Assembly: GCF_029542785.1 (NCBI RefSeq)
Contig: NC_083370.1
Location: 992,001 to 1,056,000 of the forward strand
Direction of reading: 5' to 3'
DNA: 64,000 bases
Origin: Malassezia japonica
Taxonomy: Eukaryota > Basidiomycota > Malasseziomycetes > Malasseziales > Malasseziaceae
In this document: piece by piece, positions 10,501-18,186 of the stretch
Numbering within the stretch: position 1 is the stretch's first letter
How the letters are laid out: every line of letters starts with the position of its first letter
Notes under the pieces: model-generated
What the model saw: the letters and a program-made list of their open reading frames with translations, nothing else
Databases searched by the model: none
What the model was told of the DNA's origin: nothing
Position numbers and translations under genes: made by a program

Positions 10501-10510
10501 ACACGCTCAT
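4508..10510 (-). CDS. LID2: JmjC histone H3K4 demethylase, KDM5/Lid2 type
   Basis: A 2000-residue intronless nuclear protein. Order: JmjN (about 170-215, PTFYPTWDEFQDPLQYI), ARID (about 235-330), first PHD (about 350-400), JmjC (about 535-700), C5HC2 zinc finger (about 740-770), PLU-1-like helical region (about 800-1130), a Pro/Gln/Glu-rich linker, and two further PHD fingers (about 1370-1420 and 1590-1650). The JmjC Fe(II) ligands are intact: H and E in CWHNEDHY, H in FPKAYHSGFNHGFN, and the KTWYGVPG strand is conserved. It should remove methyl groups from H3K4 using 2-oxoglutarate and oxygen. Odd: the tail carries Met/Pro-rich GERPM decapeptide repeats (about 1845-1915). The KDM5 assignment is firm; activity and substrate are inferred. 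Confidence 0.92.
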   Translation of the reverse strand: MSVSVGVSATGGTEPMPDAVKLEPTENTPPAASPRRSAIKREPHTTPPRASRPRRAPELISCRDLGKYVDGVDSEVLQREAEAARSERKSKTQALSAMARGAIDGASDASSTGPSAQRHATRKAARMPRLPPLVYDYMNAAQADGAPAPIATSATTPRHVSRTQPRVFGLEEAPTFYPTWDEFQDPLQYIEWTASPSGGNGVEYGIVKIVPPEGWKMDFVADEQTFRFRTRVQRLNELSAEGRVSQNYREQLEQFHAQQGHGKVNVPFLHGRALDLHALKRAAQAAHAGAASSGPEWPAVAEAMGYDEAHAATLKNVYARLIAPFEEYLVHAKGRRPTAPVPTAPVDDTACDVCRVSDNEARVQCSDCEKHFHLGCLTPPLAHAPRGDWVCSACLVGTGGDFGFDDGETHSLHSFWQRCAAFQRAWAARASKHGAPEDAEKWARLPTRSNADATLLEDEDLIEAEFWRLVHSTQELVDVEYGADVHSSTHGNAAPTMERQPLNPYARSGWNLNNLPILPASLLRYIKSEISGMTVPWIYLGMMFSAFCWHNEDHYTYSVNYQHWGATKTWYGVPGADAAKFEAAMQRIAPQLFEACPDLLLQLVTMMSPELSRAEGVRTYACNQRPNEFVITFPKAYHSGFNHGFNLNEAVNFALPDWVMDGLACAQRYQTFARQPVFSHDELLVTIALHNQQLSTAVWLQSAYRDMVDREMQARAALRAQNIAEELVEHDRPEAEYQCAHCKTLCYLAQVTARDTKEVACLAHPSEVFSCDKDQWTLRLRFPDNYLETQATKLSERASIPQSWQDRVQKLLIQHPRPPLRTLRTLVQEGEKIAFPMPEMAQLQTFLERATPWVQRAQVFLSRRQKRGENAPKRRGRAREPSPPPPESTQDRSPEALLRLCAEVPSLPFEAPEFASLEGVVEQMAVFTRDSATFLALDPQASDAHHRIDDAERVLDQGALLQVDVPEVEALRRWIAHAKWFSELDDIGEKFLTLEEVNELLTEAEQAGIDVRLPQVQSLLQRRQRGEEWGVAALALLDGTHVFERSAIDELLDVPANVATSSEVRGRATALQHKAAQWHEVVTDIYNHTHPSPQVLQTTTEEPARLSEARQVLADAAEARIELPFAKDLAEGIALHDRWNKELAGILRKAHPKAKGGDPVELARRFCEHTRNAAAANALTEWEQYTAFQKEKVRAEEQQRTDAVANGGAKMEDGDAPVSQNGTSEAAVPPTEQPAVAPEPQAVQPESQPAQAEVHPAQPAPEPASQPSQPASQPVQPSASQPESSSAPEAAPQLEPQTAPQPERQPGHPPTQQPEPQPSQPEPKAEPEPVPSDPQPAEPVLPNGTHHTTTAPSGSSESGTPGLAEPATTSTQPAAADETPPEPPAPAPCICFEKSRERTVTCKTCEMPFHLKCLDLRPKGLGRQWQCPFCDTSKLLPLLQTRHAVSQLPLVALLQNAAFQRDKFRFLPSNYTALQAAIRATVEFGVAVTMRFRHGALPSELVNEPRSDKVEITPLIREVTRRAIGCPVDVLLIADATPKQNVPSVLDALIPAFHLQREVKEAKPEAPKAPEAPPKAPARRSKRARLTFREEKPPTPQGDVPVHCFCGQPDTGTMVQCDKCSLWFHNACMYIDDPESLQEKWFCPVCCLRLRRRYPHAEVRIQDATPTAPQPPVPPNFFVDLPASLRSETKPVNRMQHWTNERRIVLHLVHFEPAVLVQSEKTSEPAQEPPAKRVKLSPEHDRHLQGRINLLRRGVSDAMMNRYAMGWNGDAIVCQLSPDRQVVLGPTIRLAPDDLDGTRLLRMALEAAWQRPEVRDGPYRPESEPQLPMRPQERYAPGVPIARPPMSFPSERPTSIPPGERPISIPPGERPMTLPPGERPMTIPPGERPMTIPPGERAVPRPMNLPMPPGERPMGFAGAPHLPIDRPGYVRDPVRNPLLHDEVRRSSLSPREELRRPILPPPGPMPGLGGDDARRAAPLPLPARLPEGMPFPRPPPRWHP
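4768..4975 (-). repeat. 30-nt coding repeats (GERPM decapeptides) in the demethylase tail
   Basis: About seven imperfect 30-nt units encode variants of the decapeptide GERPMTIPPG. Units differ mostly at third positions and at the T/S and I/L positions, which suggests older duplications kept under protein-level constraint. Confidence 0.75.
6475..6845 (-). repeat. Pro/Gln/Ser/Glu-rich low-complexity linker of the demethylase
   Basis: Short degenerate units of the types SQPASQP, PEPQ and QPESQ fill a linker of about 120 residues between the PLU-1-like region and the second PHD finger. It reads as a disordered spacer, not a folded domain. Confidence 0.7.
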
Positions 10511-11040
10511 CGCTCAGCGATCAGCAAAGTGTCGCGCAGGGAGTGCGCACGAGCAGGATACGGGCGACAAGCAGCTGCGGCGGACCGAGCGACTCGCTCG
10601 CCGAGATCGTGTGCAAAGACAACGTGGAGGTCCACGAACCGTCGGCGCTCCGCGGCTGGCCAGGTGTGGTTTTGCGCAGATGGGGCGATAGATAGAAGGG
10701 CGTACCTATGGGTGCTGGAGCTATCGACAGGGAAGATACAAGGAGCAGGCGGGATCTACGGCAGGATCAGGAGGCGTGGGAGGGTCTTGCTAAGAAGCCC
10801 TGCGGAAAACACACGCAAAAGATCGGGTCGGGACTTGGACAGACGTACCGTAATCCTTCCCCTCTGGCCCCATAACGGCCCACAGGCACTACGACAGCCG
10901 CACGCCGCCCCCCACCGGCGGCGTCCCCTCGGCCCCTCGCCTCGTCCACGCTGACCATGGAAGTCACGTGCACGTCACGGACCGGCGGCGATCGACGCGC
11001 GGCCTAAGCGGTGCGATTGCCACGACGCTGCCTTGGCACT
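10511..11040. other. Divergent intergenic region LID2 / RPT2
   Basis: 530 bp between two divergent starts. It holds TCACGTG at 10964-10970 immediately followed by a second half-site (CACGTCAC). I see no RNA gene and no convincing small ORF here; the open frames that cross it are continuations of antisense frames of the demethylase. Confidence 0.55.
10964..10976. promoter_or_regulatory. Tandem CACGT sites upstream of RPT2
   Basis: TCACGTG is directly followed by CACGTCAC, placing two overlapping bHLH- or bZIP-type cores about 65-75 bp before the RPT2 ATG. Confidence 0.4.
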
Positions 11041-12459
11041 ATGGTATGTGCATTTGCGTGAATTGCTTACCCTACAGGGACAGGCTCCGAGCGGAGGTGC
11101 CCCCGGGCGTGGCCCGAACAAGGACAAGGTACGTGCCTGCCCTAACCGCAGAAAAAAGACCAGCCGAAAAAGTGGGAGCCGCCACTGCCTACGCGTGTGG
11201 GCAAGAGGAAGAAGCACTCCGAGGCGGCGGTGAAGCTGCCTGCTGTGTACCCCACTACGCGCTGTCGCCTCAAGCTGCTGAAGCTGGAGCGCATCAAGGA
11301 TCACCTCCTGCTTGAGGAGGAGTTTGTGATGAACCAAGACCGCCTGAAGCCCAAGGACGACCGCGATGCAGAGGAGCGTACGCGTGTCGATGATCTGCGC
11401 GGCAGCCCCATGGCTGTCGGTACACTCGAGGAGATCATTGACGACGAGCACGCAATTGTGAGCAGCTCGACGGGTCCGGAGTACTATGTGAGCATCATGA
11501 GCTTCGTCGACAAGGACCTGCTGGAGCCGGGCTGCAGTGTGCTGCTGCACCACAAGGCGATGGCGGTTGTCGGTGTGCTCTCCGAGGACACCGACCCGAT
11601 GGTCAGCGTCATGAAGCTCGACAAGGCGCCGATGGAGACCTACGCGGACGTCGGTGGTCTCGAGCAGCAGATCCAGGAGATCAAGGAGTCGGTCGAGCTG
11701 CCGCTTACCCACCCCGAGCTGTACGAAGAGATGGGTATCCGCCCCCCGAAGGGTGTCATCCTCTACGGTGTGCCGGGTACCGGTAAGACGCTCTTGGCCA
11801 AGGCTGTTGCGAACCAGACCTCGGCGACGTTCTTGCGCGTGGTCGGCTCGGAGCTCATCCAAAAGTACCTTGGTGATGGCCCCAAGCTCGTGCGTGAGCT
11901 GTTCCGCGTCGCCGACGAGCACGCGCCGAGTATCGTGTTCATCGACGAGGTCGACGCTGTCGGTTCGAAGCGCTACGACTCCTCGTCGGGCGGTGAGCGT
12001 GAGATCCAGCGTACTCTGCTCGAGTTGCTGAACCAGCTCGACGGTTTCGACTCGCGCCACGACGTCAAGGTCATCATGGCCACCAACAAGATCGAGAGCC
12101 TGGACCCTGCGCTGATCCGTCCGGGCCGTATCGACCGGAAGATCGAGTTCCCGCTGCCGGACCAGAAGACCAAGATGTACGTCGCATTGCTAACGCCAGG
12201 CATATTTTCCGGTTGCACACGAGCCGCATGAACCTCGATCCGGACGTGAACCTCGAAGAGTTTGTCGCGATGAAGGACGACTTGAGCGGCGCCGATATCA
12301 AGAGCTTGGTACGTTGCTTGGCTAACCCAGACCACCGAAGCTGGCTTGCTCGCGCTGCGTGAGCGCCGCATGCGCGTCACGAAAAAGGACTTTAGCACCG
12401 CACGCGAGCGTGTCATCGATCGGAAGAACGAGGGCACGCCAGAGGGCCTGTATCTCTAG
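11041..12459 (+). CDS. RPT2: 26S proteasome regulatory ATPase subunit 4 (Rpt2), five exons
   Basis: One of six AAA+ ATPases of the 19S base that unfold substrates and open the 20S gate. Exons: 11041-11043, 11078-11128, 11152-12176, 12200-12308, 12331-12459; 1317 nt, 438 residues (yeast 437). Exon 1 is the bare ATG, followed by a 34-nt intron; the other introns are 23, 23 and 22 nt. The joined N-terminus MGQ keeps the myristoylation signal of Rpt2 and leads into the [16 protein letters not shown] segment. Walker A reads GVPGTGKT (GPPGTGKT in most relatives), Walker B is FIDEVDAV, the second region of homology is [15 protein letters not shown], and the protein ends LYL, the gate-opening tail. 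Ignoring the last two introns would truncate it near residue 344. Confidence 0.96.
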
Positions 12460-12531
12460 TGTGGATGTAGTACATGCAGCATATACGCCACGAGGTGGCT
12501 CTACGAGGTATCGTGAACGCATTGCGTCCAT

Positions 12532-13387
12532 CTACGGGTCATCGGCCGCTTCGCGACGGAGGCTGTGTGAGTAGAGATACGTACAAGAGATCGATCGCGC
12601 CACTAAAGGCGGCAAACGCCACCGCGCCGCCGACCACCGCCTGGGGGCCCGAGTTGCGTGCAAGAATGCCACCGGCAAAGAGACCAGCGACAACGGGGTT
12701 CACAATGTCGTTCTTCGCCCGGAAGCCCTCGATCAGGCACTCAATGCCAGAGTAGAGCGCACCGACCTTACCGAATCCGCGGCCGCTCGAGTACATGCTC
12801 TTACCGGTCTGCACGAAGAACTGCTTCGTGCTCTGCATCGTGTTCACTTCAGGGAGCTGCGGCGGCGGCGGCTTCACGTCCTTAAACATACCACTGCCAG
12901 GAAGCTTGGACAGGATGCCCGACTGGGGCGCAGCGCTGCCGGCAGCGGGCGCACCGGCCGTGGCAACCGTGGGCGCGGGCTTGATCGACGCAGCAGGCGT
13001 GCTGGCCTGCGCGGTAGCATGCGCGGGCGCGGTCGCGGGCGAGGGCGTGACAGCAGGCTTGGCGCCGGGAACCGCCTTGCCTTCCTTCTTTGCAGCCTCT
13101 TCAAGGCGCTTCGCACGCTCCATCGCAATCTGGTCGGCCATCGTCTGACGCACGGGGTCGTCCAGAGCAAATGAGGCGCTCATAAGGCTGAAAAAGGCAC
13201 CTAGACCAAAGCCCAGCACGCCGGACATGACCGACTTGAAGGCGCACGATTCCATCGCCATCGTCGTATACCCCTGGTACTTGAGCATCTCGCGCATCTG
13301 GTGACGGTCATCCTCTGTCATGCCCGGCACAAGCGGCTCCTGCCCAGGCAGGTACACTGGCGCAACGAGCGGCATCTTCGTCGACAT
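12532..13387 (-). CDS. TIM22: Mitochondrial inner-membrane translocase subunit Tim22
   Basis: Core channel of the TIM22 complex that inserts carrier proteins into the mitochondrial inner membrane. Exons: 12585-13387 and 12532-12562, separated by a 22-nt intron (12563-12584); 277 residues. The Tim17/22 fold is split: the first conserved part is SCAFKSVMSGVLGFGLGAF, the second runs from IECLIEGFRAKNDIVN through AGLFAGGILAR to AAFSGAIDLF. Between them lies a charged helix and an Ala/Pro/Thr linker of about 80 residues, longer than in yeast. Splicing gives the C-terminus FLRREAADDP, which matches the family's acidic ends; reading through the intron gives an unrelated tail ending at 12539. Start chosen at MSTKMPL; an in-frame ATG at 13444 would add 19 residues. 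Confidence 0.93.
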
Positions 13388-13989
13388 CTCCGTAGACGAT
13401 GACGACCAATCTTCGTAAGCACTAAAATGCGCAAATTCGCACATTCCGCCACGAACGCTCCGCCACGTGGATAGGCCTCGAAGGCCTTGTGCTTAGGCGG
13501 CGGCGCCCAGCGCGCCGCCGAAGGGAACGCTATGGGCAGCTACACGCTCGTCACCGCCACAAGGGTGGACCAGGACACGGACAGAGGCACATCTCGCTAC
13601 CGAGAGCTTCACACGGTCTGCTCGGCCTGCCAAACGAGCGAAACTTGCCAATGCAAACGAGCACCACCCTGGCCCATTTCCGAGCCAACAAACAAAGCAC
13701 AAAAATCTTTTTCTAGGGGCATGTAACGCTTGACCTTTACTCGTCTACGACAATCATAAAAAACATACCAAAAGCATGTACCTACGTGACGCAGAGAGCC
13801 CATCCCAACCACAACAATTGCCATTGAGTGTTCCAGCAAGGGCTTGAGACGGTTTCGGTCAACGTCAGGTGTTGATTATACGGAACAAACGGACAACGAA
13901 TCAATTAGACAGCCCAATCTTGACTGTTGCCGTCCAGGTTGACCAACGTCTTTTACAGACGAATGCGGAGTGCATGGCACGTAGACCAT
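13388..13989. other. Intergenic: TIM22 promoter and PMA1 3' flank
   Basis: About 600 bp, both neighbours on the minus strand. CCACGTGG lies at 13463-13470. The part nearest PMA1 (13720-13980) is AT-richer and probably holds the PMA1 3' UTR. Open frames of 60-79 codons on both strands show no homology that I recognise and are not called. Confidence 0.55.
13463..13470. promoter_or_regulatory. CCACGTGG upstream of TIM22
   Basis: Perfect 8-bp palindrome about 76 bp upstream of the preferred TIM22 start. The same octamer recurs in three other promoters of this window. Confidence 0.45.
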
Positions 13990-16900
13990 TTACTCGTCGT
14001 TGACGTCGACACGGGTCTCGAACGCGTAGACGTTCTTGCCCTCCTCGGCCTTCTCGTGGACAAGGGTGAGGCGCTGGAGGTTGGTGAAGAAGTCCTCCAC
14101 AGCCTCGTTCTTGACCGAGCGCTGGCGACGGCCAATGTTGTCCAGGGCGGGGATGCGGCACAGGACGTAGTAGACGAGGGCGCAAACAACAATGACACCG
14201 AACGAGAAGGCCCAGACACGGACAATGGTAACAATGTCGGTCCAGCCACCCATGGGCGCGGTGATGTGGTTGCGGCGCTCGGCACCCGAGAGCCAGCCGA
14301 ACAGACAGAAGAGGGTAGCGATGATGTCGACAACACCGACAGCGGCAACCAGCTCCCACGAGGGCAGAGTGATCTCCGACTCACCACCACCGAGACGGGT
14401 GACGAAGATGAGCCAGTTCTCAGTAAGAGCGACCTCGAGGTAGAGAATCTCCTGGGTGTTACCGAAGTTCTGGATGATACCACCGCCGTTCAGGAAGAGG
14501 GTACCACGGACAATCCAAGTACCACCAGCAAGGATCAGACCAAGGATAACCGAGATGATCCAGATCTTGGGCAGCTGCCACTCAACGGGCTGGTGGGCGG
14601 CAGGGGCGTTGTCGTAGGCAATGGCAATGGTGGCAACATCGGCGAACAGGGCAATGAACACAATCAGGTTGGCGCGGATAGACTCGTTAAGGATGATGAT
14701 CGACAGCAGCAGGTAAATCTCAAGGTGGATACACAGAGAGATACGGTACTGGATGTAGGCCTTCATACGGTGGAAAATCTGGCGAGCAACCTTGATCGAG
14801 GTAATGATGGTCGACAGACCCTCGTCCAGGAACACGACGTCGGCAGCCGAGCGGGCAGCGTCCGAGGCACCCTCGACGGCAATACCACAGTCAGCCTTCT
14901 TCAGCGAGGGAGCGTCGTTAACACCGTCACCAGTCATGGCAGTAAGGTGGCCACGGTTCTGGAGAATCTCGACGACCTGGTACTTGTGCTCGGGGAACAC
15001 CTCAGCGAAACCGTCAGCAGCCTCCACAAAGTCGTGGATGGCCGAGCCGGCCATACCACCCGAACCAATCAGACGCTGCGAGTCGTACACCTTGGTGCCG
15101 AGCGAAAGCATCTTACAGGTCTCCTTAGCAATAGCGACGGCGTCACCAGTAAGCATCTTGACGGTAACACCGAGCGACTGGGCCTCGGCGATGGTAGCGG
15201 CAGTGTCGGCACGGGGAGGGTCGAACATGGGCAGAAGACCAAGCAGGCGCCACTTGCCGTCCTCGTTGATCGCGACACCGAGCGAACGGAAACCACGCGA
15301 GGCGAAGTCACCAGCGACCTTGCGGTACTGGGAGGCAATGTCCTGGGGGGGAGCGCAGAGCTTGAGGATAGCGTTGGGGGCACCCTTGGCAGCAACGTAG
15401 TCCTTGCCGTCCTTCGAGACCTCAGCAGTGATACGCTTCGAGACGGGGTCGAAAGGCGTGAAGCGCTTGGTCGACCAGCCCGAGGCGAGCTCCTCCTGGG
15501 CACCGGGGTAGTCCTTGAGGGTAGTCAGGGTGACCTTGTCAATGGGGTCGAGCGACTTGATGTTGTGCGACGAGGCAAGGGCAGCGACAGCCATCATGAA
15601 GTTGACGTCCACACCCTCCGAGGTGAAGGGCTCGTGGATCGACAGCTTGTTGGCAGTCAGGGTACCGGTCTTGTCCGAGCAGAGAACATCGACACCAGCA
15701 AGCGACTCAATGGCAGTGAGCTTCTGCACAATGGCCTCACGCTTGGCGAGGTAGGCAGCACCGACAGCCATGGTGGTGGTGGTAACACAGGGGAGACCGA
15801 CGGGAACACCAATGATCAGGAAGATCAGGGTGTAGACGAGCAAGTTGTTCTCCTTGGGGCGGGCAATCTCAACGTTGCGGAAGAAGCCGGCGAACCAGAT
15901 GACGAGCACGAAGACAATGACGAGGATAAGCAGAGTAGTACCGATGAGACCCATGACCTTCTGGAAGTGTCCACCGCCGTCACCACCAGTGACGAGGGCA
16001 GCGGTCTTACCGACGAACGACTGCTTGGCGCACTCAGTGCAGAGAACGTAAGCCTTTCCACGCTTGCAACCAGTAGTGTAGAAGACCTTGTCACCAATGT
16101 GCTTGTCGACGGCGAGCGACTCACCAGTGATGGCCGATTGGTCACAGGCGATGATCGCGGGACCCTTGTCGATACCGGTGTCATCATCGTCCTCAGCGTC
16201 CTCGTTGCCGTGCTTGGTCTCCTCCATGCGCTGGCGGATCTTGGTAGCCTCAGACAGGTCCTTGTCGTCGTACGAAGCGAGCACCTTACCGTCGCAAGGA
16301 ACGGTCATACCGTCCTCGACAACGACAATGTCACCGGGAACAAGGTCACGAGCCTCAATCTCGCGCTCCTGACCGTCACGGATAACAGTGGTCTTAAGAG
16401 CAATACCGGCCTTGAGCTGGGCGACAATGTCACCAGCCTGCTTCTCCTGGTACCAACCGACGAAAGCGTTAAGCAGAAGAATAGCGCAAATAACACCAAG
16501 ATCAATCCAGTCACGAAGACCACCAGCAAGAGCAACAGCAAGCTCCATAACGTAAAGAATAGGACCACGGAAGAAACCAATGAACTTGAGGAACATGTTC
16601 TCGTGAGGGCTCTCCAGCTCGTTGTAACCGAACTGGGCGCGGCGGCGGGCGACGTCCGACTCGCTGACACCCTGGAACACGTCGGTCTCGAGCCACGACT
16701 CGGGGACCTTGGGGGCAACGGTCTCCTCCTCACCGTTCTTGTTCACGCGGATCTCACGCACCTTCCAGGGCATGAGCCAGTTGCGCTTCTTGACGATGCG
16801 GGTGCCGTCGTCCTCCTCGTCATCACCACCGCTCTTCTTCTGAGCGCGGATGAAGGCAACGAGCTGGCCATACTCATCCTGGGGGGCGTCCTCACCGAAC

Positions 16901-17232
16901 TCCTCCTCCTGGCCCTCGGTAGGCTGCTCAGCAGGCTTCTCAGTCTGCTGCTGCTGGGGCTGCTGCTGCTGCTGCTGCTGAGCAGCGTACTGCTGCTGCT
17001 GAGCGGCATACTCGCGCTGCTGCTGCTCGTAGGCAGCCTGCTGCTGAGCAGCGTCGTACTGCTGCTGCTGCTGGAGCTGCTCGTAGTGGACGTTGGTCGC
17101 ACCGGGCTCAGCATTGTACTCAGTACCGTCGTAGTGGGTGGGCTGAGTGAAAGGGGTTTCTTGGGTGTAGGCGCGGTCAGCCGCCACGATGGGCGGCGGA
17201 AGGCCGTGTTGTCCGCTCTCGGTGTTGGACAT
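13990..17232 (-). CDS. PMA1: Plasma membrane proton-pumping P-type ATPase
   Basis: A P3A-type H+-ATPase that builds the plasma-membrane proton gradient. It has 1080 residues against about 918 in yeast. The catalytic aspartate is D520 in CSDKTGT; TGES (AITGESLAV) and TGDGVNDAPSLKKAD are intact, and the hydrophobic segments fit the ten-helix topology. The extra length is mostly N-terminal: about residues 48-100 are Gln/Ala/Tyr-rich with runs of four to seven glutamines, then an acidic stretch leads into the actuator region. The C-terminal tail, which is autoinhibitory in yeast, ends TRVDVNDE. It is intronless, with strongly restricted codon use as expected for a highly expressed gene. An open antisense frame of 1104 codons is a by-product of this codon choice. 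Confidence 0.96.
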   Translation of the reverse strand: MSNTESGQHGLPPPIVAADRAYTQETPFTQPTHYDGTEYNAEPGATNVHYEQLQQQQQYDAAQQQAAYEQQQREYAAQQQQYAAQQQQQQQPQQQQTEKPAEQPTEGQEEEFGEDAPQDEYGQLVAFIRAQKKSGGDDEEDDGTRIVKKRNWLMPWKVREIRVNKNGEEETVAPKVPESWLETDVFQGVSESDVARRRAQFGYNELESPHENMFLKFIGFFRGPILYVMELAVALAGGLRDWIDLGVICAILLLNAFVGWYQEKQAGDIVAQLKAGIALKTTVIRDGQEREIEARDLVPGDIVVVEDGMTVPCDGKVLASYDDKDLSEATKIRQRMEETKHGNEDAEDDDDTGIDKGPAIIACDQSAITGESLAVDKHIGDKVFYTTGCKRGKAYVLCTECAKQSFVGKTAALVTGGDGGGHFQKVMGLIGTTLLILVIVFVLVIWFAGFFRNVEIARPKENNLLVYTLIFLIIGVPVGLPCVTTTTMAVGAAYLAKREAIVQKLTAIESLAGVDVLCSDKTGTLTANKLSIHEPFTSEGVDVNFMMAVAALASSHNIKSLDPIDKVTLTTLKDYPGAQEELASGWSTKRFTPFDPVSKRITAEVSKDGKDYVAAKGAPNAILKLCAPPQDIASQYRKVAGDFASRGFRSLGVAINEDGKWRLLGLLPMFDPPRADTAATIAEAQSLGVTVKMLTGDAVAIAKETCKMLSLGTKVYDSQRLIGSGGMAGSAIHDFVEAADGFAEVFPEHKYQVVEILQNRGHLTAMTGDGVNDAPSLKKADCGIAVEGASDAARSAADVVFLDEGLSTIITSIKVARQIFHRMKAYIQYRISLCIHLEIYLLLSIIILNESIRANLIVFIALFADVATIAIAYDNAPAAHQPVEWQLPKIWIISVILGLILAGGTWIVRGTLFLNGGGIIQNFGNTQEILYLEVALTENWLIFVTRLGGGESEITLPSWELVAAVGVVDIIATLFCLFGWLSGAERRNHITAPMGGWTDIVTIVRVWAFSFGVIVVCALVYYVLCRIPALDNIGRRQRSVKNEAVEDFFTNLQRLTLVHEKAEEGKNVYAFETRVDVNDE
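16940..17080 (-). repeat. CAG-type trinucleotide tract encoding the Pma1 polyglutamine head
   Basis: Imperfect CTG/CAG runs interrupted by Ala, Tyr and Glu codons. The longest pure glutamine run is seven codons. The tract could vary in length between strains. Confidence 0.8.
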
Positions 17233-18186
17233 GGCTCCTGAGATTCTCTAAAGGCCTTGAGGTGTCCCTACGCTCTTGAGTTACCTGGTGATGCAGTTAC
17301 AAGCGCTTGTTTGCTTGAAACACTGCGGGAAGGCACACAGAGAGACGAGTTAAACGTCAAGGGTGAGGGTAAAAGAGACTGTTTACGTCGCGGGCACGTT
17401 TATCATTTTATAGGGAAGTCCCGTTTGCTTACACGAATCTGCTATGGTTCACTCTGTTGGCAAGCGCGGGCGAATAGGTTTTGTGCCCAATGCAGCACCG
17501 TCCTATTCCGGTGAGCTGGTGCGCGCGATACGCCTATGTCCGAACAGCCGATTCCTGCGCAGTGCTGCAGGCAGAACTTCTGCGTCGTTCGCATCCAACG
17601 ACGTATATGTGTTTTCGAAAGCCTATTACTAACGCCGCTTGGGTGCCGCAGTGAAATCGCCTATATTATTCCCTTAGCGACGCATGTGGAAACCGACTAA
17701 AATGTAAATAACATAATGCATATGCAGATATATGCGCATGATTACTTATTTGGCGCGCATCATCGAAGGCCGAGGACCCGCAGCGCTCGGGCCTAGTGCA
17801 GGAAAGCGATGTGATGTAGCCTCTGTACACGGATTTCGGTGCTTGGCGGATATCGCGCGCTGGCGCACGGAATTCTGTGGCCCGAGCAAATGATCAACGT
17901 AAGCTTTCGCGACGCGTCGCCCTTGTTGCTCTTCTGGGTGATCTTCGCACGGGACCCTCGATTTTGAATGCTTTTATGGCCGCTGGCCTTCCGCTCCCGA
18001 TGGCGAACGCGTTGACCATCACGTGATGCCACTTGGCGTTGTGCCCGATGAGGCTGTACGCGAGATATGCAGCGCGCGTTTGCTAAAGTGCTATAGAGCG
18101 AATCAGGACGCGCGTCCTACATTTACGCTGGCTACGAAGAGTTGGTATGTAGATATTGCGGTGCATGAAAGTTAACTGAAGACCTC
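17233..18186. other. Largest intergenic region (PMA1 / secreted hydrolase, divergent)
   Basis: 954 bp, the longest gene-free stretch in the window and clearly AT-richer than its surroundings (about 60 percent AT in 17690-17760). It contains a 12-bp perfect palindrome CATCACGTGATG at 18017-18028. I see no tRNA-like fold, no repeat array and no convincing ORF. Most likely it is the long promoter of PMA1 plus that of the hydrolase. Confidence 0.6.
18017..18028. promoter_or_regulatory. 12-bp CACGTG palindrome upstream of the secreted hydrolase
   Basis: CATCACGTGATG is its own reverse complement and contains the Cbf1-type core TCACGTGA. It lies about 160 bp upstream of the hydrolase start. Confidence 0.45.

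Noticed and set aside
12539..12562. Read-through C-terminus of TIM22 ending at 12539
   Set aside because: It translates a perfect 22-nt intron. The spliced version fits the family's C-terminus.
13487..13726. 79-codon ORF between TIM22 and PMA1
   Set aside because: No similarity, overlaps other short frames on both strands, and lies in the TIM22 promoter region.
13927..17241. 1104-codon plus-strand frame opposite PMA1
   Set aside because: The opposite frame is a textbook P-type ATPase with every catalytic motif. The antisense product is an Asn/Asp/Val/Leu-rich sequence without domains and reflects PMA1's restricted codon set.
17400..17780. AT-rich spacer as a centromere core
   Set aside because: AT content is raised to about 60 percent over only a few hundred bases. 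No repeat or very AT-rich core is present, and it is well explained as the promoter of PMA1.
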